Shown here: piece after piece, positions 25,001-35,675 of the stretch | How positions within the stretch are numbered: the first letter of the stretch is position 1 | Layout: the number at the start of each line of letters is the position of its first letter | Assembly (NCBI GenBank): GCA_015039465.1 | Contig: MU130302.1 | Span: forward strand, 71,420 to 135,419 | From: Phlegmacium glaucopus | Taxonomy: Eukaryota; Basidiomycota; Agaricomycetes; Agaricales; Cortinariaceae | Length of the DNA: 64,000 bases | Direction: 5' to 3' | The notes under the pieces: generated by a model | What the model was told of the DNA's origin: nothing | Databases searched by the model: none | What the model saw: only the letters and a program-made list of their open reading frames with translations | Translations under genes and position numbers: made by a program

Positions 25001-28000
25001 TACTGGCCAAGGAATGCACTACCATGGAATGGGCCGGTCTCTCTACCTGACGTCGCCTATTTTCAAACGCCATATTGACGAATGCCACAAAATCTTGGTT
25101 CTTTCCGGTTTCGCGGGGATCGTTCCTCTAATCACGGCCAAGATGGATGATGATTCTGGAGAAAACGACGCTAGAAGCTATCAATGCGCAGTCTTTTCAA
25201 TAGAGTTCGCCCTGGCCAAACTCTGGATGTTTTGGGGGATACGACCTGTTGCGATTGTGGGACACAGGTATGATCTTAAGAAATCGCTTGAGTACCATTC
25301 ACTAAACCCGAGTTCAATACATACAGCCTGGGTGAATTTGCCGGTCTTGTAGTAGCCGGCGTACTCAATCTAAGAGACGCTCTCATATTCATTGCTACTA
25401 GAGAAAGGCTTATGTTGGAAAAATGCGAGGTTGAGTCGTCGGGGATGGTGGCAGTGTCCTTAGAACCTGTCAAGTTACAAACCTTGCTCGATTCACAACA
25501 GGCATTCTCGCATTTATCAATAGCCTGTTACAACTCCCCTTCCGACTGTGTAGTTTCAGGGCCGTTACCTCAGCTCAAGGTATTCGGAACGCATCCGGAT
25601 ATCAAGACCGTTAAGAATAGCCAGCTTGCGGTTCCCCATGGATACCATAGTTTGGCTATGCTACCCGTCCTAGACGATCTTCGAGTCCTATCTGGGAAGA
25701 CCAAAACTCAAGCACCTTCTCTGCCAGTCATCTCCACTGTTCTAGGACGAGTAGTCATGCCGGGCGATCTATCCTCTTTCACCAATGACTATCTTGTTCG
25801 ACATTGCGTAGAACCTGTCAGATTTACTCAGGGGATATCTTCATACGTTTCCAACGTGAAGCTGTTAGGCGGAACGATTTGGATAGAGCTTGGTCCCCAT
25901 CCAGGCATTTTACCCATGTTACAAAAGTTTCCCGATCTTTCAGATTCGATGTTTCTTGGATCTCTTCGGAAACGACAGGATTCTTGGTCAGCCATGTCAG
26001 CGACACTATGCAGCCTGTATCTGACTGATCAACCACTTGACTGGCGTCGAGTTTTCAGCCAGGTTGGGTCTACCTCTTGTACTAGCCTTCCGTCATACCC
26101 ATTTTCGAAGGACCGTTTTTGGATCCCCTTTAGGGAAGAGACGGCCTCGTCAATAGCAGGGATCCAGTCCAACGACTCGATGATCCATAACTGGGTACAG
26201 CTGCCAAGTATGGAAAACGGTAACATAGCTGTCTTTGAAATCCCAATAACTCGAATAGAACGATACATGACCGGCCACTGCGTCGCCGGCTTGCCCCTTT
26301 GCCCAGCTTCTGTCTTTCTTGAGTTTGTTGTTGCTGGTGTTATACTCACAACTAAGCATCTGGCCAAATATTACGATGATCTTCATGTCGCTCTCCAACA
26401 AATCCACTTCACTAAAGCTTTGACATCGCCTGTCATCAAGCAAGGCGATACAATGATCAGGGTTGTTATCGAGGCTGACAGCGGGACATTCACCATCGGA
26501 TCTGGTCTCTCGAAATCTGAATACCAAATCATTCACGCTCATGGAGAGTATCGATTACAATCAGCTTCAGAGATGGCTACCAAGCTCGCGTGCAATGTTA
26601 CTTCAATTCCGCAGGTTCTCAAGATGGAGAAAGACTGTCGTTCTGAGTCTTTTTCTGCTCGCACAGTCTACGAAGTTATATTCCCTCGTGTGGTCAAATA
26701 TTCTAAAGAGTTCCACACTGTCCAACGTCTAGTCATTAATTCAGACGGAATGGGTGTTTCTGCCACTATAGCGCTTGGCTCGGTATGCGATCGCGCAAGT
26801 TTCGTCATTGACCCTATCTTTCTCGATACTCTCCTCCATGTCGCAGGTTTCGTCTCCAATCTACGAGGAGACTTACAGGATGCGTACATTTGCGACGAAA
26901 TTGGACTCGTAGAATTTATCCCAGCTGTTATCAAGAGCGGCGCTACCTTTGTTATTCATTGCGATATTTTCGAGAGTTCCGAGAAAAATGCCATGCTCGC
27001 TGAGTCTTATGCCATCTCGGACGCACATCCCAGGGCTATCGTAGCTCACATGAAGGGAATTCGTTTCCGACGAGTCCGTCTTAGTCATCTCAAGGCAGGT
27101 CTTGCAAACTCTCCGGCAATGACCTCGTCTTCCTTTGAGCCAACTTCGCCAGCGTCGAATCGAGATATCCAGAGCTCTAAGCAAAGAGTTTTCCAGATTA
27201 TTGCCAGAACTTGCGATATTGATGCAGCAGATATAACTTTGGCCTCGGACCTTGATCGTTTTGGAATAGATTCTCTGATGCGCATAGAACTCAGTCTTGA
27301 GCTCGTTAGGGCTTTTCCAACAATTGGCGATATCCAGAAAAAGATCTTGCAGTGCAATACAATAGCGGATATTGTCCAAATAGTCTCGTCAGCAGACAAT
27401 GTGATCGATGATGACCCTTTTTCTACCCGTGCAAGTGCCACATCTTCCTCACCAACTTTTCTTCTCGATGACTGGGAGATTGCGGGTGGAACATCGCTGC
27501 TAAGACGCATATTGGCCGATATTCTGGATATAGATCAGAATGTTATTACCGACGACCAGGACCTCACCTACTTGGGTCTAGATTCATTAACATCGATGGA
27601 AGCTATTTACCGCATCAAGAAAGAATGTAATCTTCATCTTTCCGCCAGTTTTTTTGAGTGCAATCGTACCCTTCATGATATCCACACTTCTATATATGAG
27701 CAGCACACCTCCACACCTCCTCCAATTAACGACAAATTCAATACTCAATTGGTCGTCGGAAGCTCCCCTGTCCGAGGAAGGTTAGCTGATATCTCAAACC
27801 TTGACCAAAAAATGGTACCATTGCAACAATCGCCGGGCAATAAAATGCCTTTAGTCTTGATACATGATGGAAGCGGATTGACAATCTCATACAGAGGGAT
27901 CACAGATCTAAACAGAGATACCTGGGGCATCAGTAACCCTCGTTTCGCGAGTCTCCGTCCATGGGAAAGCGTTGTTGAAATGGCCGAATTGTATGCCGAA

Positions 28001-28627
28001 TATATTCTCGAGAAGCTGGAGGGTGGCCCAGTGATATTGGGTGGTTAGTGATATGATTTTTTCCGCGTCTATCTCTTGCATCTAATTCATTTTTCAGGAT
28101 GGTCGTTTGGGGGAGTTGTAGCCTTTGAAGTTGCGAAACAACTTGGTATCAAGTCCAAGCTCGTGAAAGTGAAAGGAGTGATCCTCATCGACACACCAGA
28201 TCCATTAAACCACGTTCCGCTATCTCTGCCACTTATTGAAGATATTATTGGCAATTCAAATAACGGGAACTTGAAACCAGACGTACGAGAATTGTGCAAA
28301 ACGCAGTTCACAACAAACGCAAAACTACTCAGTGAATATGATCCATATGCATACGGGACGGTTGGCGACTTACCGTTGGAAGCACTCCCCGTTCGCCTTG
28401 TATGTCTTGTATGCAGTGATGGTTATAAAGCACCTAGCAGTATCGATGTTCCATCTTGGCTTGCAGATCGAGGAGACAGAACTACGATCACGGAAGGGTG
28501 GGAACTTGTATCAGGTTCTGCTGTGCAGGTGTTGGACATCCCAGGCCATCACTTTGAGCCTTTTCAACCCCAAAACGTCAGTAATTTCTGGCTTGGTCAA
28601 TTTTTTTACAAGACTAATACGTGTTGA
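22007..28627 (+). CDS. Non-reducing polyketide synthase SAT-KS-AT-PT-ACP-ACP-TE, 8 exons
   Basis: Exons 22007-22648, 22701-23327, 23383-23495, 23547-23758, 23807-23991, 24042-25267, 25327-28043 and 28098-28627 close in phase to 2083 residues. Domains: SAT (about 1-340, nucleophile motif GFSSG with Ser near 137 where many ascomycete SATs have Cys), KS (about 382-800) with DTACSSS near 558, EAHGTGT near 692 and [10 protein letters not shown] near 732, AT from [12 protein letters not shown] (about 910) with GHSLGE near 1002, PT with H near 1319 ([12 protein letters not shown]) and D near 1498, two ACPs with GIDSLM (about 1648) and GLDSLT (about 1754), and TE with GWSFGG near 1910. All catalytic motifs except the SAT Cys are present. 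No reducing or methyltransferase domain is seen. Basidiomycete enzymes of this layout typically make orsellinic acid. The product here is inferred. Confidence 0.94.
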
Positions 28628-30046
28628 TTCATGAAAGATCGCTACGGTCTCTACTCGTATTGCAGAAGCGTGTGAAGTGTTAGAGAAAGAGTAAAAATTG
28701 AATGTATTATACGAAAAACTCTCTCTAACTACCGAGAACAACGGTTTCAGAATCTCGATGTAAAAGATGTAGAATGTGGAAGAGCGATTTTTCAATGGGG
28801 GCGCTGGTCGATGATGGATGAACGTTTGAACTCTAATATGGAACATGAAATGAATTTCCTTTGACTACGTTCCATGACAGAAACTCATGAATGCCAACAG
28901 GGTTTTGATAGTTTCTGTTAAGCGACCTGGATACGTGTTCAGCGTAAAAGGAGGTCGAACGTCTAATGGTATTTTTCAAGCCGGTCTTCAACGTTAGGTT
29001 CAACTCTTTCCTCCGTTCAAGGTAACGTCTTCATCGTGTATTATACCAACACATTCACTCAAACGACAAGTTTTTCTAGATACTTATTGCTATCCCATCT
29101 CTCGTGGCTCGTTGTATATTTCTTTGTAGAGGTCACCGTCCTCGCTGTACCTGTCCTACTCAATTATAGTGAATTGATCCACGCCCGTGCCTTTGACTCA
29201 GCCAGCCAGTTCGTGGTTGCGGGATGTCCGAGCCGTGTCCTGAAGAGCGTAAGTCAAACGTTGCTTGCTTGGTTTCAGTCTGTGTCTGTTTGCTAACATC
29301 CTATAGCGCTCCAGCGGAAGAGCCGGCAAAGAAGCCTGAGAAGAAGCCAAAGAAGAAGCCGGCGCCGTCGCCGAAACCTGAGCCCGCAACCGCGCAGGTA
29401 CCCATCACGCGCAAAGGAACTGCGGCCCTGCAGCACATCTGAATCGGACCTGAGTGTCCCCTCTGGAGGAGGTATACCCTGGTATATCCAGAATTACGAT
29501 TCTGAGCTCTTCACTTAAATTTGATTATTTTACAAAACAGAATCAAGCTTTATTATACCATGTTGCAAGCAGAACACTATCCTGATGGTGAAAAAGACTA
29601 TCTTCCCCAGCTGACAAGAAAACAAAAAACCTGTGAGAACGAAAACTTAATGAACTCAAAAAACTGCAAAGAAAAATTCTAACGTGAATATCAAGGTATC
29701 AATTTGAGTTCACATGAATTACTATTAGGACTTATCACGGTTGTGCTGTACATGTACAGGCTTGGGATATAACGCTGAACCCTTTCCAACCCCAAAAATG
29801 TCACCAAGTACTCCAAGAATTTTTAGCTAATCCATGAAGATCACTAGGGGTTCTCTCTATTTTAATGCAGAAATACGAGTGGAATATTTTTTGTGAATGT
29901 TGGAAAGATATGTCACGAGTCGTTAATAATTGGACAAATTACAGCTTATGGCTGGTATATAATAAGTACAAGGAGGAAAGGTGAATATGTGGTATGTAAG
30001 TACAAATGGATGGTTAGGATCATCATGGAAATTTTTTCAGAAAACT
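28628..30046. other. Intergenic between PKS and DUF2235 gene
   Basis: No confident gene. Sequence around 29226-29450 carries a GTAAGT...TATAG intron-like segment (29250-29306) followed by a run rich in AAGAAGCC codons. It could be a small basic protein (KKPEKKPKKKP in one frame), but the phases do not favour one model, so it is not called. Confidence 0.4.
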
Positions 30047-32254
30047 TCAAGCAACCCAAGTCGTTTCAACTTCGAACTCAGGTTTTGGCTCATATCTTTT
30101 GCCCATTCCTCGAGCACGTTCATCTTCGAATTCAGCTTCCCTCCTTAACTTGACGCTTCTGTGAACTTTAAGCCCATTCAAGTTTTGGTGTGGAATAACT
30201 CGAGGTGCACCAAAATGCGGCCTGACATTGATTGATAAGAATTGAGAAAAAAAGGGAAGAATAAGCTTTCCAAAACATAGAATCAGACTTACCCAGAATA
30301 TTTCACCCAGGTACTGTCTCTTCCTCGTTTTCGACGCCACCCCTGAAACGGTAGGATCTCTAGGATCCACCAGGCTTTCTTCATCTTCAGCTGGTCATAG
30401 TTAGGCGACAGGGCATCATGTAATTCTTCTTGTTCTTCCGTTCCAAAGTAAGGAATCTCAGACTCTGCCATAATGTCAGGCCGCTTTCCCTTTTCCTTTA
30501 ATAAGGCATGAACACCTATAGGGATAGGCGTCGTTGGCGGCTTTCGGATGAGATGGGACCCAACAGGGAGTGCCTGCGGCCGGGGAGTGATGAATGGGTC
30601 AAGTGTGGATGGATCAAGGCCAATGTCGTATAACAAAGCAGAATTGAACATAATGCCTGTGCCAGTCTTGAAACACTCGCGAATCATCCATCGAAGAGAG
30701 ATGCGTGCAAGCGAGCATCGTGTCTTATTGCTCACTGCGCCTCCGCCGACATCTATGAAGAATATTTAGAGGTTGGAGGGAACTCAGACGGGAGACGAGG
30801 CTAACCGCAGTGACATCCCTATTGATTAAAAAAAAAAAGTCAATCAGTACGAGATGGTGAGGTATCTCGGTATCTGAATACAACTTACTGCGAACCAAAC
30901 TTCCTCTACATCAGTTTCAATATCTGCCCCAGTGAGATGTTCAAGTTCACTTTTTTTCCCGATTGGTAAATGCCAGAGGTGGGGTTGGAACCTAGCTCGT
31001 CGCTCATCAAGAGAGAGCGCATGTCGGAAGGTTCGTGTCGAGGTACTAGCTGTGGTGACTGGTAGTGATTTGGGAAGGAAACCAAGAGCCGAAACGGTGT
31101 CCCTGTCCGAAGTAATTCTTTGAGAGAGATGTTTTAACAAAACCTGACTGGCACACCCACCAGACCCCTATAAATTCGATAGGAACATTTACTGAAAACG
31201 CTTTCTTGAATTCCACTGATTGTTCCCATCCAAACCCGTCGTCTCGCATATACATTTTGTAAGCGAATTGAACCTGTTGGATGTTGCCTGCAGGAAGTAG
31301 ACCAACTTTGGAAAGCATGCCCGCAAGACTAAAAGTTGCACAAAAATTCCGACATTAGAATGAGAGAACCGTGATATAAAAGCGGTCGAAGCTGACCTTC
31401 GTGCAGTATAGGCGCCTCTTGAGAAACCTGGGCTCCATAATTAATCAACCATTGCTTGAACAAGATGACAGAGTATTAACCAAATAAGCAGATCTTATCT
31501 CCGGCAACATCTGATAGAGTTTATGATGAGTTTAGACTGCTCGCTAGCCAAGTAATCTGAACATGACGTACAGTGTTGCATCAAGAATTTATAGCCGCCT
31601 ATGTTTAGTATCAATATGTCAAAAGCTGCGCAGAAATATAGTTAGAGATTACGGCGTACCCATGACATGATCAGCGATGCTCCATGCAACCATTTCGTCG
31701 AGAGTCTGAATAAAAACCAAGGTCAGAAAGTTATAATTGAGCGCATTGAGAGCCTTTAAGTACCCTTCGAATCGACGACATAAAGGATGACGTGGTGTTA
31801 TTGGATGTACAGTACGTGCCAATGCCTGCCTTCAAAAACGCGAGAAGTGACAAAGTCAGCCCAAAATACTATGGAAAGATGAGAGAGAACATACTTGATA
31901 ATAAACCATCTGTTTCGTGTTATCATCTTTCTTCAACAAGGAAACCAACTGAACAATGTTCGAATTATCAGCATCGAACTGATCGCCCGTTCCATCGAAG
32001 CATAGAACTAAAGTTCGATTTGAATGTTTTGGAGGAATGAAAGATGAACGAAGACGTGGATCGAGCGTTCCTTCTCTTCGTATAGGTGGTGGTTTGTTAT
32101 ATGTAGTGGGGCTCGTAGCATTCGGTATATCAGGGAATTGAGAATCTGTAGGACTCCCATCCACTGAGTCTTTTAGCATTATGCGCTCACTGGCAGTATC
32201 TGAGGAGACTGCAGTGGACCCCGAGTGGTTAGAATCCAGTTTATGATGTGCCAT
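30047..32254 (-). CDS. DUF2235 alpha/beta-hydrolase (Tle1-like), copy 1
   Basis: About ten exons read from 32254 give roughly 530 residues. The N-terminus is a disordered leader. The core opens with RTLVLCFDGTGDQFDADNSN, the hallmark of DUF2235. The nucleophile elbow is rebuilt across an intron as LFGFSRGAYTAR (Ser near 179), the next conserved segment is FIGVWDTVSALGFLP, and the His region is EVWFAGCHCDVGGG. Together these supply the Ser-Asp-His triad known from the bacterial type VI lipase effector Tle1. It ends with TGA at 30047. No signal peptide or membrane span is seen, so it is probably intracellular. Substrate is unknown for fungal members, and phospholipase activity is inference. A paralog with the same exon layout lies 3.4 kb upstream. 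Confidence 0.9.
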
Positions 32255-33950
32255 GGTAGTAGTCTAAGGCGCGTCCAAGCTAAAAGCTTTTGGGGGGTGG
32301 GTGGGTGTAAACCCAAAGGATTCAGGGTATATATATAAAAGTATTTCGGGAATATATTGTTCCAGACGCCGGGTGACATGAGGAATGAGGCATGAGGCAT
32401 GATAGAAGCAACATAGCCGAACAATTTCGGTTTAGAGCAGTTTAAGTCCCGATCAACAGCTCCATCGGCGTTTTTGTTTTCAGCGTCGCCGACCTAGATA
32501 CAGAAGTTGACATGTGTCTGATTGATTCCGAGCACTTCAAGTGACATAGATGACCTGCAATGCACAGTGATAGAAAGCGAACAACACCTCTTCTACCAGT
32601 TATTTATGTAATTATTCAATTCATAAATTTTAGCTTTGACGTATTCTTCACCTCTCACACAATTACTTACACGCCTCTGGAGTGGAGCTCGAAGTTTGGT
32701 TCGAAATGTCATATGACAAATTTATGTGGGAGAATGTTTCTAATTTTTTTCGGATTTGTGTTTAGAACAAGGCCCTTCATTGGATGAGTTTCAAGGCACT
32801 GGCATGTGTTGATCAGCTTGTGATCAGCGGATTAACAGTGGATTGACGTGGAAAAAAGATAATACTCTTATCTATGTCATATTTTATATACTGCAATTTG
32901 ATCCTTCCGAGCTGGTAGATCATTAGATGTAAAGGATGGCTATGTATATTATGACCACCATAGATACTACATAATGGCATAATCGAGATACATAGTCCAT
33001 CCCGGAAAGCGCCGCCCTTCCGACGAGTTCTAGCTATAGATTACTAAGATAGCATTATCAAATCAAATATAGAGCCCAAGTGGAGCCCAAGGGAGCCATC
33101 ATAAAAGATCGACCGATAAGAACGAAGCTTTAGGAAGTTGGGAGTAAATTATGAACACATGAGCGAGAGAGACGGAAATAGATATTTTCATTAAGCGCTG
33201 ACAGAAAGGCGGGGCAATACTAACCATGGCTATGTATATTATTATTAGGAGCATAATGCATAAATTACTACATAGTCCATCTCGGAAAGCGTTTCCCTCA
33301 GGCTTCCGACTGGGACGAGTTCTAACTTCTAACATATTCTATAGTTAAGTTCTAGTGATGCCGCAGTCCGGTTCTGAACCGAAGTTCGAACCTGAACTTT
33401 TGAGAACATAGTTAACTCACATAGGATTATCAAATTCAAGTGCAGAGCGCAAGTGGAGCCGGCATCATAAAATCATTGACCGATAAGAACGATTGTGAAC
33501 AAAGCTTTAGGAGGTTTGGAGTACTTTAAACTTTAAAGCCTCCGTTTCGTGCACATCAAATTATGTGGACAGAGTGAGGGAGAGAGAGAGGGAGAGAAAC
33601 AGACGGAAACAGACACCAAATAATAAAGCTTTTTCAGGTTTGTGCTTGCTTAGAACATGGCTTCGGGATCTACCGTGACCCATAATGTGGATCATTGCGT
33701 GCCAATCCCGGCCGCCCAATCATTGGCTAATCAGTTCCAAAAAAATCAATTCAAGGCACCGTGCTCACAGACGGTTTCGAGAGATATTCGCCATATATGT
33801 GTTGATCAGCAGCTAGATTGACATTGGAAATATAATACTCTTATCTATGCCATCATATTTTATATATTGCAAGTTTGATCCTTCCGGGGCCGGTAGATCA
33901 TTAGATGTTTTTTTTACTAAGGTCAGGTACTAAAGGATGGGGCTATGTAT

Positions 33951-33958
33951 ATTAGGAG
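33951..33958. repeat. Target-site duplication, left copy (ATTAGGAG)
   Basis: It is identical to 34598-34605 on the other side of the MITE, which marks the insertion boundaries. Confidence 0.8.
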
Positions 33959-34597
33959 TAGGGCTGGGTTTTTTTGCTAACCCGGGCTGTTTATAACGTG
34001 ATGATGGTTTGGGCCTTCATGTGATGTTAGTTACTTAGGTTATTAACTGTTATTTTGTACGTAATCATGATGTCATTGCCGCGAAGCGGCCAAAAAAAAA
34101 TGAGGTTAATAACATGTTAAAAACATGTTATTAACCTCAAAATTGTGTATTTAACGTGTGATAAACTAAGTACTACTGGTACTACAGGCCAAGAGCCCTC
34201 AATGTTCCATTTTCAGGCTTCCAATGCTGTCTCCTCAAGGTCATAGGGATCCTGAACACTAACAGTGAGGCTCCTACCCAACAACGTCAACATCGGCTGG
34301 CTCAATGTTGCCAGTGTTGAGGGGGTCCATCAACGATGATAATCGGATGCCTCATCAGGTCATAAAGCGGTCACAGAGTGCGATTAGAAGTTTTCGGTCA
34401 TCCCTAAATAGAAATTATCTTCGAATGTTACTACGGAAAAAGATAAAAATCCCAGCTTGAGCGGACATGTGATCTGGGTATCTAACAGTAAATCACAAGG
34501 CCTCCGGGACCCCCTTATGTTATTAACGTTAAATACATGTTAACAACGTGTGATTTACTAGGGTGTTTTTAACATAGCAGTAAAAAACCCAGCCCTA
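33959..34597. mobile_element. 639-bp hAT-like MITE
   Basis: Terminal inverted repeats are TAGGGCTGGGTTTTTT at the left and the complement AAAAAACCCAGCCCTA at the right. An identical 8-bp direct repeat, ATTAGGAG, flanks it at 33951-33958 and 34598-34605. An 8-bp duplication with short TIRs is typical of hAT elements. The interior has no long ORF and contains smaller inversions around ATGTTATTAACCTCAAA, so the element is non-autonomous. It sits inside the DUF2235 intergenic repeat array, and the surrounding repeat unit is restored when it is removed. Confidence 0.82.
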
Positions 34598-34605
34598 ATT
34601 AGGAG
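34598..34605. repeat. Target-site duplication, right copy (ATTAGGAG)
   Basis: It is identical to 33951-33958. The uninterrupted form of this locus (TATTAGGAGCATAATG) is present elsewhere in the same array. Confidence 0.8.
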
Positions 34606-35675
34606 CTCGAGCATAATGGGGTACACGGTCCGAATTTCGGAAAGCGTTGGCCTTCCGACGAGTTCTAGCATATGCTATAGGTTACTTACCAGAGCCCAAG
34701 TGGAGCCCAAGGGTGTATAGCTAATCATAAAAGATTGACCGGTAAGAACGAAGCTTTAGGAAGTTTGGAGCACCTCAAAAGTCTCCGTTTCGTGCACATC
34801 GAATTATGAACACATGAGCGTCGTTGTCATTGAGCGACAGAGAGAGGACGGAAATAGATACTTTAATTAAGCGCTGACAGAAAGGGCTGCGGGGTAATAC
34901 CAACCATGGCTATGTATATTATTATTAGGAGCATAATGCATATTTGAGATAACTACTACATAGTCCATCTCGGAAAGGGCGGTTTGCCTTCCGACTCGGA
35001 CGCGTTCTAACATATACTATACATAGTTAACTCACAATAGGATTATCAAATTTTAAGTACAGAGCGCAAGTGGAGCCCATCATTAAGAAATATTGACCGA
35101 TAAAAACGAAAGTTTTAGGAAGTTGTGGAGTACTTTTAAAGCCTCCGTTTCACAGAGCGAGAGAGAGAGAGACAGAAATAGATACTTTGATCAAGCATTG
35201 GCATAATTGAGGATACATGATCCATCTCTGAAAGCGTTGCCCTTCCGACGAGTTCTAACGTGTTCAAATTAAATACAGAGCGCAAGTGGAGTCCATCATA
35301 AAAGGGTCGATAGGAAAGAAGCTTTAGGAAGTTTTAGAGTAGTACTTTTAAAAGCCTCCGTTTCATGCAGATCAAATTATGTACACATGATCAAGAAGAG
35401 ACGGAGATAATCACCTTTAATTAAGCGCTAAAATAAGGCAGCTCCGAGGCTGATCAACAATAAAGTCACCCCCTCTCTCTCCAATCACGGGATATATATA
35501 TATATTAGGGCGTATCCTAGATGCATAATGCATACTAATTGAAAATACATAGTACTACCACATATGCTACAATTACGCATATAGCATTCATTATCAAAAT
35601 TAAATACAATGATCATAAAAAAAAGGATTGACCGATAAAAGAAACCGCCACGCGCCCCCCCCCCCCCCTCCTTTT

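Larger units (their letters stand above)
32255..35675. repeat. Repeat array between the two DUF2235 genes
   Basis: From about 32930 to 35470 a motif block recurs in diverged copies: CCTTCCGACGAGTTCTA, GCGCAAGTGGAGCCCA, TTGACCGATAAGAACGAA, GCTTTAGGAAGTT, then GACGGAAATAGATA and TTAAGCGCTGACAGAAA. The GACGGAAATAGATA anchor falls at 33171, 33602, 34847, 35171 and 35400, so spacing is 230-430 bp apart from one interval enlarged by the inserted MITE. No coding sequence is recognised. The first 600 bases (32255-32930) hold the upstream flank of copy 1. Confidence 0.7.

Noticed and set aside
29224..29442. Possible small Lys/Pro-rich gene with an intron
   Set aside because: Two frames compete and the start does not join the Lys-Pro frame in phase; kept only as a note.
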